From Enemella dayhoffiae (GTDB lineage: Bacteria; Actinomycetota; Actinomycetes; Propionibacteriales; Propionibacteriaceae): a DNA stretch of 64,000 bases. Positions within the stretch are counted from its first letter, which is position 1; every line of letters starts with the position of its first letter. Shown piece by piece: positions 8,279 to 18,937 of the stretch. Position numbers and translations under genes: made by a program. Location of the stretch: the NCBI RefSeq assembly GCF_002250625.1, contig NZ_NMVQ01000044.1, positions 107,734 through 171,733 of the forward strand, in the 5' to 3' direction. The notes under the pieces were generated by a model that was not told the DNA's origin, ran no database searches, and saw nothing but the letters and a program-made list of their open reading frames with translations.

Positions 8279-10087
8279 ATGAGCACTTCCGTCAGCTTCA
8301 AGGTGTGGGGTCCGACCGTGCAGCGGATGACCCTGCAGGTCAACGGCACCGCCCACGAGATGGCCAAGGGGCCGGACGCCTGGTGGCGGCCGAGCGAATA
8401 TCTGCCGGACGAGTATTTCCGCAGCGGCAACGACTACGGCTATCTGGTCGACGACGGCGACACCCCGCTGCCCGACCCGCGCACCCGCTGGCAGCCCGAC
8501 GGCCCGCACGGGCTGTCGCGCACCTATGACCTGGCCGACCACCAGTGGGGCGACCAGGCGTGGACCGGGCGCCAGCTCGCCGGCGGGGTGATCTATGAAC
8601 TGCACGTCGGCACGTTCACCGCCGGTCCGGACGGCCGCGGCGGCACCCTCGACTCGGCGATCGAGCGGCTGGACCACCTGGTCGAGCTCGGCGTCGACTT
8701 CGTCGAGCTGATGCCGGTCAACGAGTTCAACGGCGAGCACGGCTGGGGTTACGACGGGGTCGACTGGTATGCGGTGCACCACGCCTACGGGGGCCCTGCG
8801 GCGTACCAACGGTTTGTGGACGCCTGCCACCAGCGCGGGCTGGGGGTGATCCAGGACGTCGTCTACAACCACCTCGGGCCGTCGGGGAACTATCTGCCGA
8901 GCTTCGGGCCCTACCTGAACGACGCGGTGCAGAGCCCGTGGGGAGCGGCGATCAACCTCGACGGGGAGGAGTCCGACGAGGTACGCCGCTACATCGTCGA
9001 GAACGCGCTGATGTGGCTACGCGACCTGCACGTCGACGGGCTGCGGCTGGACGCGGTGCACGCGCTGCTGGACCACCGCGCGGTGCATCTGCTGGAGGAG
9101 CTGTCCACCGAGGTGGACGCGCTCAGCGCGTTCGTCGGGCGGCCGTTGTCGCTGATCGCCGAGTCGGACCTGAACGACCCGCGGATGATCACCCCGCGGG
9201 AGGCGGGCGGTTATGGGTTGGCGGCGCAGTGGAGCGACGATTTCCACCACGCGCTCCTGGCGAACCTGACCGGCGACTCGTCGGGTTACTATGCCGACTT
9301 CGCCTCGCTGGAGGCGCTCGCCAAGGTGTTCCAGACCGGCTTCTTCCACGATGGCACGGTGTCCACCTTCCGCGGGCGGCGGCACGGGCGGCCGATGGAC
9401 ACCTCGCGTACGCCGACCTGGCGGCTGGTGGTCTGCTCGGACAACCACGACCAGATCGGCAACCGGGCCGACGGGCGGCGGCTGTCGAAGACGCTGACCA
9501 GCGACCAGCTGGTGCTGGCGGCGGCGCTGATCCTGCTCGGCCCCGGTACGCCGATGATCTTCATGGGTGAGGAGTGGGGAGCGGGGACGCCGTGGGCGTT
9601 CTTCACCTCGCATCCCGAACCCGAGTTGGGGGAGGCCGTGTCCAAGGGGCGGCTCGAGGAGTTCGCCAAGATGGAGTGGGGCGACGTCGAGGTGCCCGAC
9701 CCGCAGGACGAGGCCACGTTCACCGGCAGCATCCTCGACTGGTCGGAGCTCGGCGAGGCGGAGCACGCGGAGCTGTTCGCCACCTACCGCGAGCTGATCC
9801 GGCTGCGGCGTACCCACCCCGACATCACCGATCCGCGGTTCGAGTGGACCTCGGTCGAGCACGACGCCGAGGACCGGTGGTTCCTGGTGGCGCGGGGTGA
9901 GCGGCTCACCATCGTGGTCAACTTCGGTGACGACGACGCCAACGTGCCGCTCGAGGACGACTCCGACTTCCTGTTCTCCCGCGGCGGGCTCGACCTCACC
10001 CGGACCGAGGACGGGTTCAACCTGCGGATGGACCCCTGGTCGATGGCCCTGCTCGAGCTGAAGGAGCGGCCGTACCCGCACGTGTGA
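8279..10087 (+). CDS. treZ: Malto-oligosyltrehalose trehalohydrolase
   Basis: The 602-residue GH13 enzyme releases trehalose from maltooligosyl-trehalose in the TreY/TreZ route from glycogen. An N-terminal beta domain ([13 protein letters not shown]) precedes the barrel. [37 protein letters not shown], the nucleophile Asp in [11 protein letters not shown], the acid Glu in LIAESDLND and DNHDQIGNR are all present. AAGGAG lies 7 bases before ATG 8279. TreY and TreX are not nearby. Length agrees with bacterial TreZ (about 560-600). Confidence 0.92.
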   Translation: MSTSVSFKVWGPTVQRMTLQVNGTAHEMAKGPDAWWRPSEYLPDEYFRSGNDYGYLVDDGDTPLPDPRTRWQPDGPHGLSRTYDLADHQWGDQAWTGRQLAGGVIYELHVGTFTAGPDGRGGTLDSAIERLDHLVELGVDFVELMPVNEFNGEHGWGYDGVDWYAVHHAYGGPAAYQRFVDACHQRGLGVIQDVVYNHLGPSGNYLPSFGPYLNDAVQSPWGAAINLDGEESDEVRRYIVENALMWLRDLHVDGLRLDAVHALLDHRAVHLLEELSTEVDALSAFVGRPLSLIAESDLNDPRMITPREAGGYGLAAQWSDDFHHALLANLTGDSSGYYADFASLEALAKVFQTGFFHDGTVSTFRGRRHGRPMDTSRTPTWRLVVCSDNHDQIGNRADGRRLSKTLTSDQLVLAAALILLGPGTPMIFMGEEWGAGTPWAFFTSHPEPELGEAVSKGRLEEFAKMEWGDVEVPDPQDEATFTGSILDWSELGEAEHAELFATYRELIRLRRTHPDITDPRFEWTSVEHDAEDRWFLVARGERLTIVVNFGDDDANVPLEDDSDFLFSRGGLDLTRTEDGFNLRMDPWSMALLELKERPYPHV

Positions 10088-10100
10088 GCGGGGTGTTGGA

Positions 10101-10167
10101 ACGATCATGACCGGATCGGGGTCGTTCTCTCACTGGGCGAAAACGACCCCGATCCGGTCATGATCGT
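10101..10167. repeat. 67-nt long palindrome, left copy
   Basis: Perfect 26-bp arms (10101-10126 and 10142-10167) flank a 15-base loop. The arm contains ATGACCGGATCGGGGTCGTT. It is nearly identical to the copy at 11114-11180. The stop codon of the minus-strand gene ending at 10158 lies inside the right arm. It sits between convergent treZ and the DUF559 gene. There is no T-run. Confidence 0.9.
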
Positions 10168-11012
10168 CGCCGGCGCCGGGGCCAGTAATGGTCGCCACGG
10201 CGGAGGATGGTCAGGATCGAAGCCTCTGCCTCCGCCCAACGGAACAGCACCTGCAGATAGCTCACCCGGATCACCAGATAGCCCAGCGCCAGCAGTTGCT
10301 GATCCCGAGGACGGTCCTCCTCATAGCCCGCTCCCTGGGAGTGGTGCTCATAGCTGTCCACCTCGATCACCAGCCGCTCGCCGACGAGCAGGTCGACCCT
10401 GCCGATGCCCGGGATCACCGCCTGTGGGCGCAGCTTGATCCCGCGGGACCGCAGCCGCAACCGGACCAGGGTCTCGGTGCCCGACTCGGCCCGGTCAACA
10501 TGCTGCAGGGCTCGGCGGATCGCTCGCGGCTCGTCCGCGAGAAGGTGCTCGAGCTCGGTGCGGGTCAGCTTCTTCTTGTCCAGCGCCGAGTCGAGCAGCA
10601 CCACGAACTCATGGGTGGAACGGCAGCGGCCGGCGCACAGCAACGACATCCCTATCGGGTCCACGGCCCGATGCACCGGTGGCCGGCGTCCGCTCGGGCG
10701 ACAATCGACGACACCCTTCGGCAGCGGGCCGGTGAGCGCCTCGGGGCGCCGGACGTGCACCTGGTGGTGGGTCGGGGTCCACAAGCCGGCCAGTTTCAGA
10801 GCCGGCAGGCAGGTCAGTGCACCACCTGCCCGGACAGCGCGGAGCACCGGGTCGGAAACGTAGGAGCCACCTCGATACCAGCCGCGGCGAACCCGGCTGA
10901 GCACCCCGCGGCGGACCAGATCCTGGGTCTCGCGATGATCCACGCCGACGCGTCGCAGCTGGGCCGCAGAGAGCACACCGTGATTTGCGGCGAGCAGTTG
11001 ATGGACATCCAT
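10158..11012 (-). CDS. AbiEi-like N-terminal domain plus DUF559 (Vsr-like nuclease fold) protein
   Basis: The 284-residue protein starts with a winged-helix segment typical of AbiEi-type antitoxin domains (ANHGVLSAAQLRRVGVDHRE, VRRGVLSRVRRGWYRGG). It ends with a DUF559-type PD-(D/E)xK-like segment: GRVDLLVGERLVIEVDSYEH, then DRPRDQQLLALGYLVIRVS. Many actinobacteria carry such genes; their job is unknown. ATG 11010-11012 gives the usual MDVHQLLAANHG start. No clear ribosome site is seen. The gene lies between two almost identical 67-nt hairpins, and its stop codon is provided by the left hairpin. No cognate toxin gene is adjacent. Confidence 0.75.
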   Translation of the reverse strand: MDVHQLLAANHGVLSAAQLRRVGVDHRETQDLVRRGVLSRVRRGWYRGGSYVSDPVLRAVRAGGALTCLPALKLAGLWTPTHHQVHVRRPEALTGPLPKGVVDCRPSGRRPPVHRAVDPIGMSLLCAGRCRSTHEFVVLLDSALDKKKLTRTELEHLLADEPRAIRRALQHVDRAESGTETLVRLRLRSRGIKLRPQAVIPGIGRVDLLVGERLVIEVDSYEHHSQGAGYEEDRPRDQQLLALGYLVIRVSYLQVLFRWAEAEASILTILRRGDHYWPRRRRRS

Positions 11013-11113
11013 GCCAGCACGGTGGCGGTGCGAGCCCGGATCGTGCCCATCGGACCCGGCACCTGTGGACAACGTGGGCCGGCAGCTGACCTGTGGAAAA
11101 CAGGGCCTGCGCA

Positions 11114-11180
11114 ATGATCATGACCGGATCGGGGTCGTTTTCGCACTGCGCGAAAACGACCCCGATCCGGTCATGATCAT
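11114..11180. repeat. 67-nt long palindrome, right copy
   Basis: Perfect 31-bp arms (11114-11144 and 11150-11180) flank a 5-base loop ACTGC. It shares all but about 5 positions with the copy at 10101-10167, the differences lying in the loop and outermost bases. It lies just past the 3' end of the acyl-CoA ligase gene and upstream of the DUF559 gene. Confidence 0.9.
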
Positions 11181-11194
11181 GTTGGGGCGGAGGC

Positions 11195-12682
11195 TCAGAG
11201 TTCGATGGCTCGCTTGAGGATCTTGCCGGTGGGGCCCTTGGGTAGGACGCCGAACTTCACCTTGCGCGGATACTTGTACGCCGCCAGCTGGCCGGAGCAG
11301 AAGTCGATCAACTCCTGCTCGGTGGCGCTGGCGCCCTCCTTCAGGGTGACCACGGCCGCGATCTCCTCACCCACCCGGTCATCGGGTACGCCCAGCACCG
11401 CGGCCTCGGCGACGGCCGGGTGGGTGTAGAGCACTTCCTCGATCTCACGCGGGTAGACGTTGAAACCGTTGCGGATGATCATGTCCTTCTTGCGGTCGAC
11501 GATGAAATAGAACCCGTCGTCGTCGCGGGTGGCCAGGTCGCCGGTGCGGAACCAGCCGTCGGCGTCGACCGCCTCGGCGGTGGCCTCGGGGTTGTTCCAG
11601 TAGCCCTTCATCACGTTCTCGCCGCGGATCCAGATCTCGCCCACGCTGTGCGGCTCGTGCACCTCGTTGCCATCGGCGTTCACCAGCTTCAGCTCGACGC
11701 CGCGGATCGGCGTACCGATCGAACCCGCCTTGGCCGGGCGGTCCGGGTGGTTGAAGGAGGCGACCGGTGAGGTCTCCGACAGCCCATACCCCTCGAGCAG
11801 CTTGAACCCGAACGCGGTCTGCACCCCGTTCAGCACCTCCACCGGCAGGGAAGCCCCACCCGAGGCGCCCAGCCGTAGGGTCGAGGTGTCGTGCTCCCCC
11901 TTGGCCGCCTCGGCGAGCAGCGCCATATACATCGTCGGCACGCCCATGAACAGGGTTACCTTGTCCGCAGCGATCATCCGCAGCGCCTCGGCCCCGTCGA
12001 AGCGGGGCAGCAGGTTCAGGCAGGCGCCGCCGGCGACGCCGGCGTTCATCGCACAGGTCTGCCCGAAGGAGTGGAACAGCGGCAGCCCGCCGAAGATCAC
12101 GTCACCGGGCACGATGTCGAACAGGGTGTCGATCGTGCTGCGTACGTTGGTGCCGATGTTGCTGTGGCTCAGCTCGGCGCCCTTGGGCCGGCCGGTGGTG
12201 CCGGAGGTGTAGAAGATCACCGCGGTGTCGGAGCCGTCCCGCTCGGCCACCTCGGTCCGCGGGGTGAGCCCGGCCAGCTCCTGCTCGAACTCGCCCGGGG
12301 CGACCACCCACACCGGCGTACCCGTCTCCTCGGCAGCCGCCCGCGCCTCCTCGGCGAACATCGCGAAGACCACCGCCGCGGTCGCCTGGGCGTCGCGCCA
12401 GGCGTACGCCACCTCCCGCGCCTTGAGCAGCGGGTTGAGCGGCACCACCACCGCCCCCAGCCGCAGGATCCCGTAGTACACGACCGGGAAGTAGGCGACG
12501 TTGGGCATGGTCAGCGCCACCCGGTCGCCGGGGCCGATGCCGAGTTCGGCGAGTCGGGCCGCGGCCCGGGCACTGGCATCGTTGAGGGCGGCGAAGGTGA
12601 GCACAGTGTCACCCTGCTTGACGGCGGGGAGCTCGGGGTCGCCGGCGGCGCGGTCGGCGAGCCAGTGCGCGATGTTCGACAT
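11195..12682 (-). CDS. Acyl-CoA synthetase / long-chain fatty acid-CoA ligase
   Basis: The 495-residue ANL-superfamily enzyme activates a carboxylic acid via acyl-AMP to the CoA thioester. The P-loop-like motif YTSGTTGRPKGAE is at about 155-167, GYGLSET mid-protein, DGWFRTGD and VDRKKDMIIRNGFNVYPREIE (in parts DRKKDMI and GFNVYPREIE) near the C-terminus, and the catalytic Lys in GPTGKILKR at the end. Length is shorter than classical FadD (about 560), resembling the FadD3/ligase group of actinobacteria. The substrate could be a medium or long fatty acid or an aromatic acid. Confidence 0.85.
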   Translation of the reverse strand: MSNIAHWLADRAAGDPELPAVKQGDTVLTFAALNDASARAAARLAELGIGPGDRVALTMPNVAYFPVVYYGILRLGAVVVPLNPLLKAREVAYAWRDAQATAAVVFAMFAEEARAAAEETGTPVWVVAPGEFEQELAGLTPRTEVAERDGSDTAVIFYTSGTTGRPKGAELSHSNIGTNVRSTIDTLFDIVPGDVIFGGLPLFHSFGQTCAMNAGVAGGACLNLLPRFDGAEALRMIAADKVTLFMGVPTMYMALLAEAAKGEHDTSTLRLGASGGASLPVEVLNGVQTAFGFKLLEGYGLSETSPVASFNHPDRPAKAGSIGTPIRGVELKLVNADGNEVHEPHSVGEIWIRGENVMKGYWNNPEATAEAVDADGWFRTGDLATRDDDGFYFIVDRKKDMIIRNGFNVYPREIEEVLYTHPAVAEAAVLGVPDDRVGEEIAAVVTLKEGASATEQELIDFCSGQLAAYKYPRKVKFGVLPKGPTGKILKRAIEL

Positions 12683-12802
12683 GACGGGATTCTAGGGATC
12701 CCGAGCCGACCGGGACAGGGGTGTGTGACCCCGCCCGGCCGATAGCCTGACCGTCACCGGGGGCCCACGAGCCCGCGCGCGGGACAGGCGAAAGGACTGA
12801 GG

Positions 12803-13624
12803 GTGCTTCGAGTCGAGGTCAGAATGGCCGGGATGCCGGCGGTGGTGCTCGGCTCGCACGAGTCCCTGGTGTTCGGCCGCGCGCCGCACGCCAACCTGCC
12901 GGAGGAGGAGGGCGACGCCACCCTGCAGATGACCACCCTGGCCCTGCCGCAGTCGACCGCGCACACCTCGCGCATCCTCGGTGAGCTGGTGGTCGGTGAC
13001 GACATCGTCCGGCTGCGCTGGCACGGCAGCACCGAGGCACAGCTGTCCAGCCTGTTCGAGGCTCCGGGAGGGGCACGGCGGGTCACCCTGGTCAAGGGGA
13101 TGACCGCGCTGCTCGACGAGGGCGAGAACACCGTCACCGTGCTGCGCGGCCGCCAGGGGCTGCAGGCCAACCAGTTCGACGACCTGACCCTGGCGCTGAA
13201 CGTCTCCTCGGCCTCGGCGACCTCGAGCTACACACCGCAGCACGAGGACGACGTCGACATGACCGCGCCGGCGCCAAACCTGGGCAAGGGCACCAAGGAG
13301 TGGTTCGTCGCGCTCGCACTGGCCGAGCCCTGGCTGGTCGGCGACGACTCCTATCCGCGCCCCCCGTCGAACCGCGAGATCTACGAGCGGGTGCTCGGCT
13401 GGCACGGGTACGCCTGGAACCTGGACCGGCCGCAGCGGGTGGACGACGCGATCCGGATCATCTCCCGGATCGCCTTCGGCCCTCGCGACGACCCGTTCTC
13501 GGGACCCGGCACCAAGCGGGTGCAGAACGTACGCTTCGCCATCGGCCGCCGGGCCGCCGAGGTCCGGCTGGTCACGGCCGAGGACCTCGCCGAGGTGTAC
13601 GCCCGGGCCCGCAGACCGGATTGA
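12803..13624 (+). CDS. FHA-like domain protein of unknown function
   Basis: The 273-residue protein begins with beta-rich sequence resembling an atypical FHA domain (VVLGSHESLVFGRAPHANLP, RILGELVVGDDIVRL). After a polar linker around 140-165 it has a conserved-looking helical C-terminal part (NREIYERVLGWHGYAWNL, RVDDAIRIISRIAFG) like a winged-helix segment. FHA domains bind phospho-Thr, so a link to the Ser/Thr kinase at 21043-22596 in the same block is a reasonable inference. GTG 12803 follows a GAGG-like site. I do not recognise a precise family. Confidence 0.55.
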   Translation: MLRVEVRMAGMPAVVLGSHESLVFGRAPHANLPEEEGDATLQMTTLALPQSTAHTSRILGELVVGDDIVRLRWHGSTEAQLSSLFEAPGGARRVTLVKGMTALLDEGENTVTVLRGRQGLQANQFDDLTLALNVSSASATSSYTPQHEDDVDMTAPAPNLGKGTKEWFVALALAEPWLVGDDSYPRPPSNREIYERVLGWHGYAWNLDRPQRVDDAIRIISRIAFGPRDDPFSGPGTKRVQNVRFAIGRRAAEVRLVTAEDLAEVYARARRPD

Positions 13625-13948
13625 TCCGCCCGCATCGACCTCCTCCGGGTGGAGTTTGACCCGGCCGGTTTGTGATGATGGGCCCACCCCGAAAGAAGGG
13701 GCGAAGGCGTACAACTCGGAGCACTCCTCCGGCATCGTGCAGCGCCACGTCAACAACTGACCGTTTCGGGTACGCCCCGCGCGGGACTCGTTCGGGCGGT
13801 ACGGGCCGGTGAGCGACCGGCGAAAAAAGGGAAACTTCCGCCCCCGCGCCGCCCGCGATGTGGGCCCCAGGGTTGGCGCCTGACCCCGGTGTCCGCGACC
13901 ATGGGGAAGTAAGAGTTCGACGAATCCGAGACGTAACCCGGGGAGATC
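13625..13948. other. 324-bp gap before the surface-protein gene
   Basis: No known RNA or gene is recognised. A 34-codon frame from TTG 13656 to TGA 13760 ends AYNSEHSSGIVQRHVNN and has normal-looking codon use, but its start is too close to the GGAG site and it matches nothing I know. The region 13850-13915 is GC-rich and could form leader structure for the downstream mRNA. Confidence 0.3.
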
Positions 13949-16519
<2,571 letters not shown>

Positions 16520-16592
16520 GCGGTCCGTGGACCGAACGGCCCCGGGCCCCGCTAGCGTGGGGCCCGGCAGCCGATCGAGCCTGAGGAGCGAT

Positions 16593-17582
16593 GTGACCAC
16601 TGACCAGCTCAACCAGCCGGTGCCCGATCAGGTGATCGGCGACTTCCGCGGTCTGCACCGCCACCTCGGCGACGCCGTCGAATCGGTGCTGCACGGCAAG
16701 CGTGAGGTGATCGACCTGGTCCTGGTGGCCCTGTTCGCTGGCGGCCACGTGCTGCTGGAGGACGTGCCCGGCACCGGGAAGACCACCCTCGCCCGCGCCC
16801 TGGCCCGGGCTCTCGGCGGAGACTCGCGGCGGGTCCAGTTCACCCCGGACCTGCTGCCCGCTGATGTCACCGGCACCTCGGTGTTCAACCCGGGTGACGG
16901 TCAGGTCCGGTTCCGGCCCGGGCCGGTGTTCACCAACGTGCTGCTGGCCGACGAGATCAACCGCGCCGCCGCCAAGACCCAGTCCGCGCTGCTCGAGGTG
17001 ATGGAGGAGCGGACGGTCACCGTCGACGGCATCTCGCATCGCGTACCAGACCCGATGCTGGTCGTCGCCACCCAGAACCCGATCGACCTCGACGGCACCT
17101 ATCGGCTGCCCGAGGCGCAGCTGGACCGGTTCCTGATCCGGATCGCCATCGGCTATCCGTCGGCCGGACACGAGATGGACATCCTGCGGCCCGGCTCGCG
17201 GGCCGGGCGTACCGACGCCATCGAACCCGTCACCAGCCCGGCCGACGTCGCCCGGATCTCCCAGTCGCTGACCGCGATCCACATCGCCGACCCGATCCTC
17301 GCCTACGTACGCCGGCTCGGCGAGACCGCGCGCAACGACCAGCGGCTGCGACTCGGCGCCTCCACCCGCGGGCTGCGGGCGCTGGTGCGCTGCTGCCAGG
17401 TGTACGCCGCCGCCCAGGGCCGCAACTTCGTCATCCCGACCGATGTCCAGGTCCTGGCCGCACCGGTGCTGGCCCACCGCGTCATCCTGACCCGCGAGGC
17501 GGATCTGGCCGGGGAGAGCGGGTCCTCGGTGGTCGAGGACCTGATCGCCCGGGTCGAGGTGCCCCAGCCCGAGGCCCGCTGA
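16593..17582 (+). CDS. MoxR-type AAA+ ATPase
   Basis: The 329-residue cytoplasmic ATPase has Walker A EDVPGTGKTTLA (about 54-65), Walker B LLADEINRA near 118, sensor 1 ATQNPI near 161 and the MoxR insert EAQLDRFL. MoxR proteins act as chaperones for complexes with DUF58/vWA partners, and the DUF58 gene follows 5 bases downstream. GTG 16593 (VTTDQLNQPV) with GAGGAG upstream is the chosen start; the frame is open further upstream but that stretch does not look coding. Confidence 0.9.
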   Translation: MTTDQLNQPVPDQVIGDFRGLHRHLGDAVESVLHGKREVIDLVLVALFAGGHVLLEDVPGTGKTTLARALARALGGDSRRVQFTPDLLPADVTGTSVFNPGDGQVRFRPGPVFTNVLLADEINRAAAKTQSALLEVMEERTVTVDGISHRVPDPMLVVATQNPIDLDGTYRLPEAQLDRFLIRIAIGYPSAGHEMDILRPGSRAGRTDAIEPVTSPADVARISQSLTAIHIADPILAYVRRLGETARNDQRLRLGASTRGLRALVRCCQVYAAAQGRNFVIPTDVQVLAAPVLAHRVILTREADLAGESGSSVVEDLIARVEVPQPEAR

Positions 17583-17587
17583 GCCGG

Positions 17588-18937
17588 GTGAGCCGTCCTG
17601 CGCCCGTGGGGGGCCGTCCGGCTTCGGCGGCCTCGGCCGACCTCACCACCGAGCACCCGGTGGTGGGCGTACCTACCTCCGCCTCGGCGGTCCCGCCACC
17701 CGCCAGCCGCGCCACCCCACGCCCGCGCCAGCAGGCCCGCCCGGTCCGGCGCGCGTTCTGGCTGCTCAGCACCCGCGGCCTGGCCCTGCTGCTGGTGGCT
17801 CTGGTCCTGCTCGGCGCCGGGCTCCTCTGGCGCTATTCGACGCTGATCGGGGTGGCCGCCGCGCTCGGGCTGGCACTGCTGCTCGATCTGGTCGCGGTCG
17901 CCTGGCCGTTCCGGATCCGGGTACGCCGCGAGGTCACCCCGCCGGTGGTGGAGCGGCACGGGCTGTGCACCGCACGACTGACGGTGACCGGGCGTACGCC
18001 GGGACTGGCCCGGACCACCCTGACCGACAGCGTCGGACCCAGCCACGGACCCGACGAGCGGCGCCAGGAGCTGCAGGTCGACCTGGACGCCGGCGAACTG
18101 GACTATCGCGTGCCCACTCCGCGCCGCGGCCTGCTCCAGGTTGGACCGCTGACCATGCACCGGGTCGGGGTGTTCGGGCTCACCCTGACCTCGCGACCGC
18201 AGGGCGAGGTCGACCACGTCCGGGTGCTGCCCCGCAGCATCCCGATCCGTGAGATGGCCCGCGGTCGTCGGCGCTCCGCGGTGGGTGCCGACGAGTCGGT
18301 CGAGCACGGCGGCACCGACCTGGTCGGGCTGCACGAATACGTCCCCGGAGACGACCTGCGGCGGTTGCACTGGGCGACCTCGGCGCGAACCGGGATCCTG
18401 ATGGTGCGCGACGACGCCGACCCGTCCACCCCGCACCTGACCGTGGTGCTGGACGACACCGGACCCCACTACAGCGACCACGGGCAGGCCGAGACCGACT
18501 TCGAGGACGCCGTCGAGGTGGCGTTCGCGTTGTGCCGGGCCGCGATCCAGCACAACCACCCGGTGCACCTGGTCACCCTCTCCGGGGCCGTCGACGTCGC
18601 GGTCAGCGAACGGATCGGCGCCGCCGAGGTCGACGCCCAGCGGGTGTACGCCGCGCTGGCCGAGGTGCAGCCCGGTGGCGATCCCAACGAGGACCCCACC
18701 CGCGGGATGCGGCTGCCGGCCCGGGCGCTCGACTCGGTCGCGGTGGTCAGCGGCGCCGAGGCGCGGGTCGACGTGCTCGCCTCGATCGCCGCCCGCGGCG
18801 CCACCGGGGTGGTGCTGGTGCTCGACAACTCGGGCGGTGAGCAGATCTCCACCGCGGCGGGTGCCGGCGGCGTGCGCGTGCTCCGGGCGCCCCGCTCGCT
18901 CGACCTGGCGCGACTGTGGGATCGGGTGGTCGGATGA
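17588..18937 (+). CDS. DUF58 domain membrane protein
   Basis: The 449-residue protein has a Pro/Ala-rich start, two adjacent membrane segments (about 58-105: GLALLLVALVLLGAGLL and AALGLALLLDLVAV), and the DUF58 signature DLVGLHEYVPGDDLRRLHW in the middle with GILMVRDD after it. DUF58 proteins are usual partners of MoxR ATPases. The gene starts at GTG 17588, and its stop overlaps the next ATG (ATGA), so the three genes look like one translational unit. Confidence 0.88.
   Translation: MSRPAPVGGRPASAASADLTTEHPVVGVPTSASAVPPPASRATPRPRQQARPVRRAFWLLSTRGLALLLVALVLLGAGLLWRYSTLIGVAAALGLALLLDLVAVAWPFRIRVRREVTPPVVERHGLCTARLTVTGRTPGLARTTLTDSVGPSHGPDERRQELQVDLDAGELDYRVPTPRRGLLQVGPLTMHRVGVFGLTLTSRPQGEVDHVRVLPRSIPIREMARGRRRSAVGADESVEHGGTDLVGLHEYVPGDDLRRLHWATSARTGILMVRDDADPSTPHLTVVLDDTGPHYSDHGQAETDFEDAVEVAFALCRAAIQHNHPVHLVTLSGAVDVAVSERIGAAEVDAQRVYAALAEVQPGGDPNEDPTRGMRLPARALDSVAVVSGAEARVDVLASIAARGATGVVLVLDNSGGEQISTAAGAGGVRVLRAPRSLDLARLWDRVVG

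Noticed and set aside
10158..11012. The DUF559 gene as one half of a complete AbiEi/AbiEii toxin-antitoxin pair
   Set aside because: No partner toxin frame is adjacent; the neighbours are treZ and an acyl-CoA ligase.
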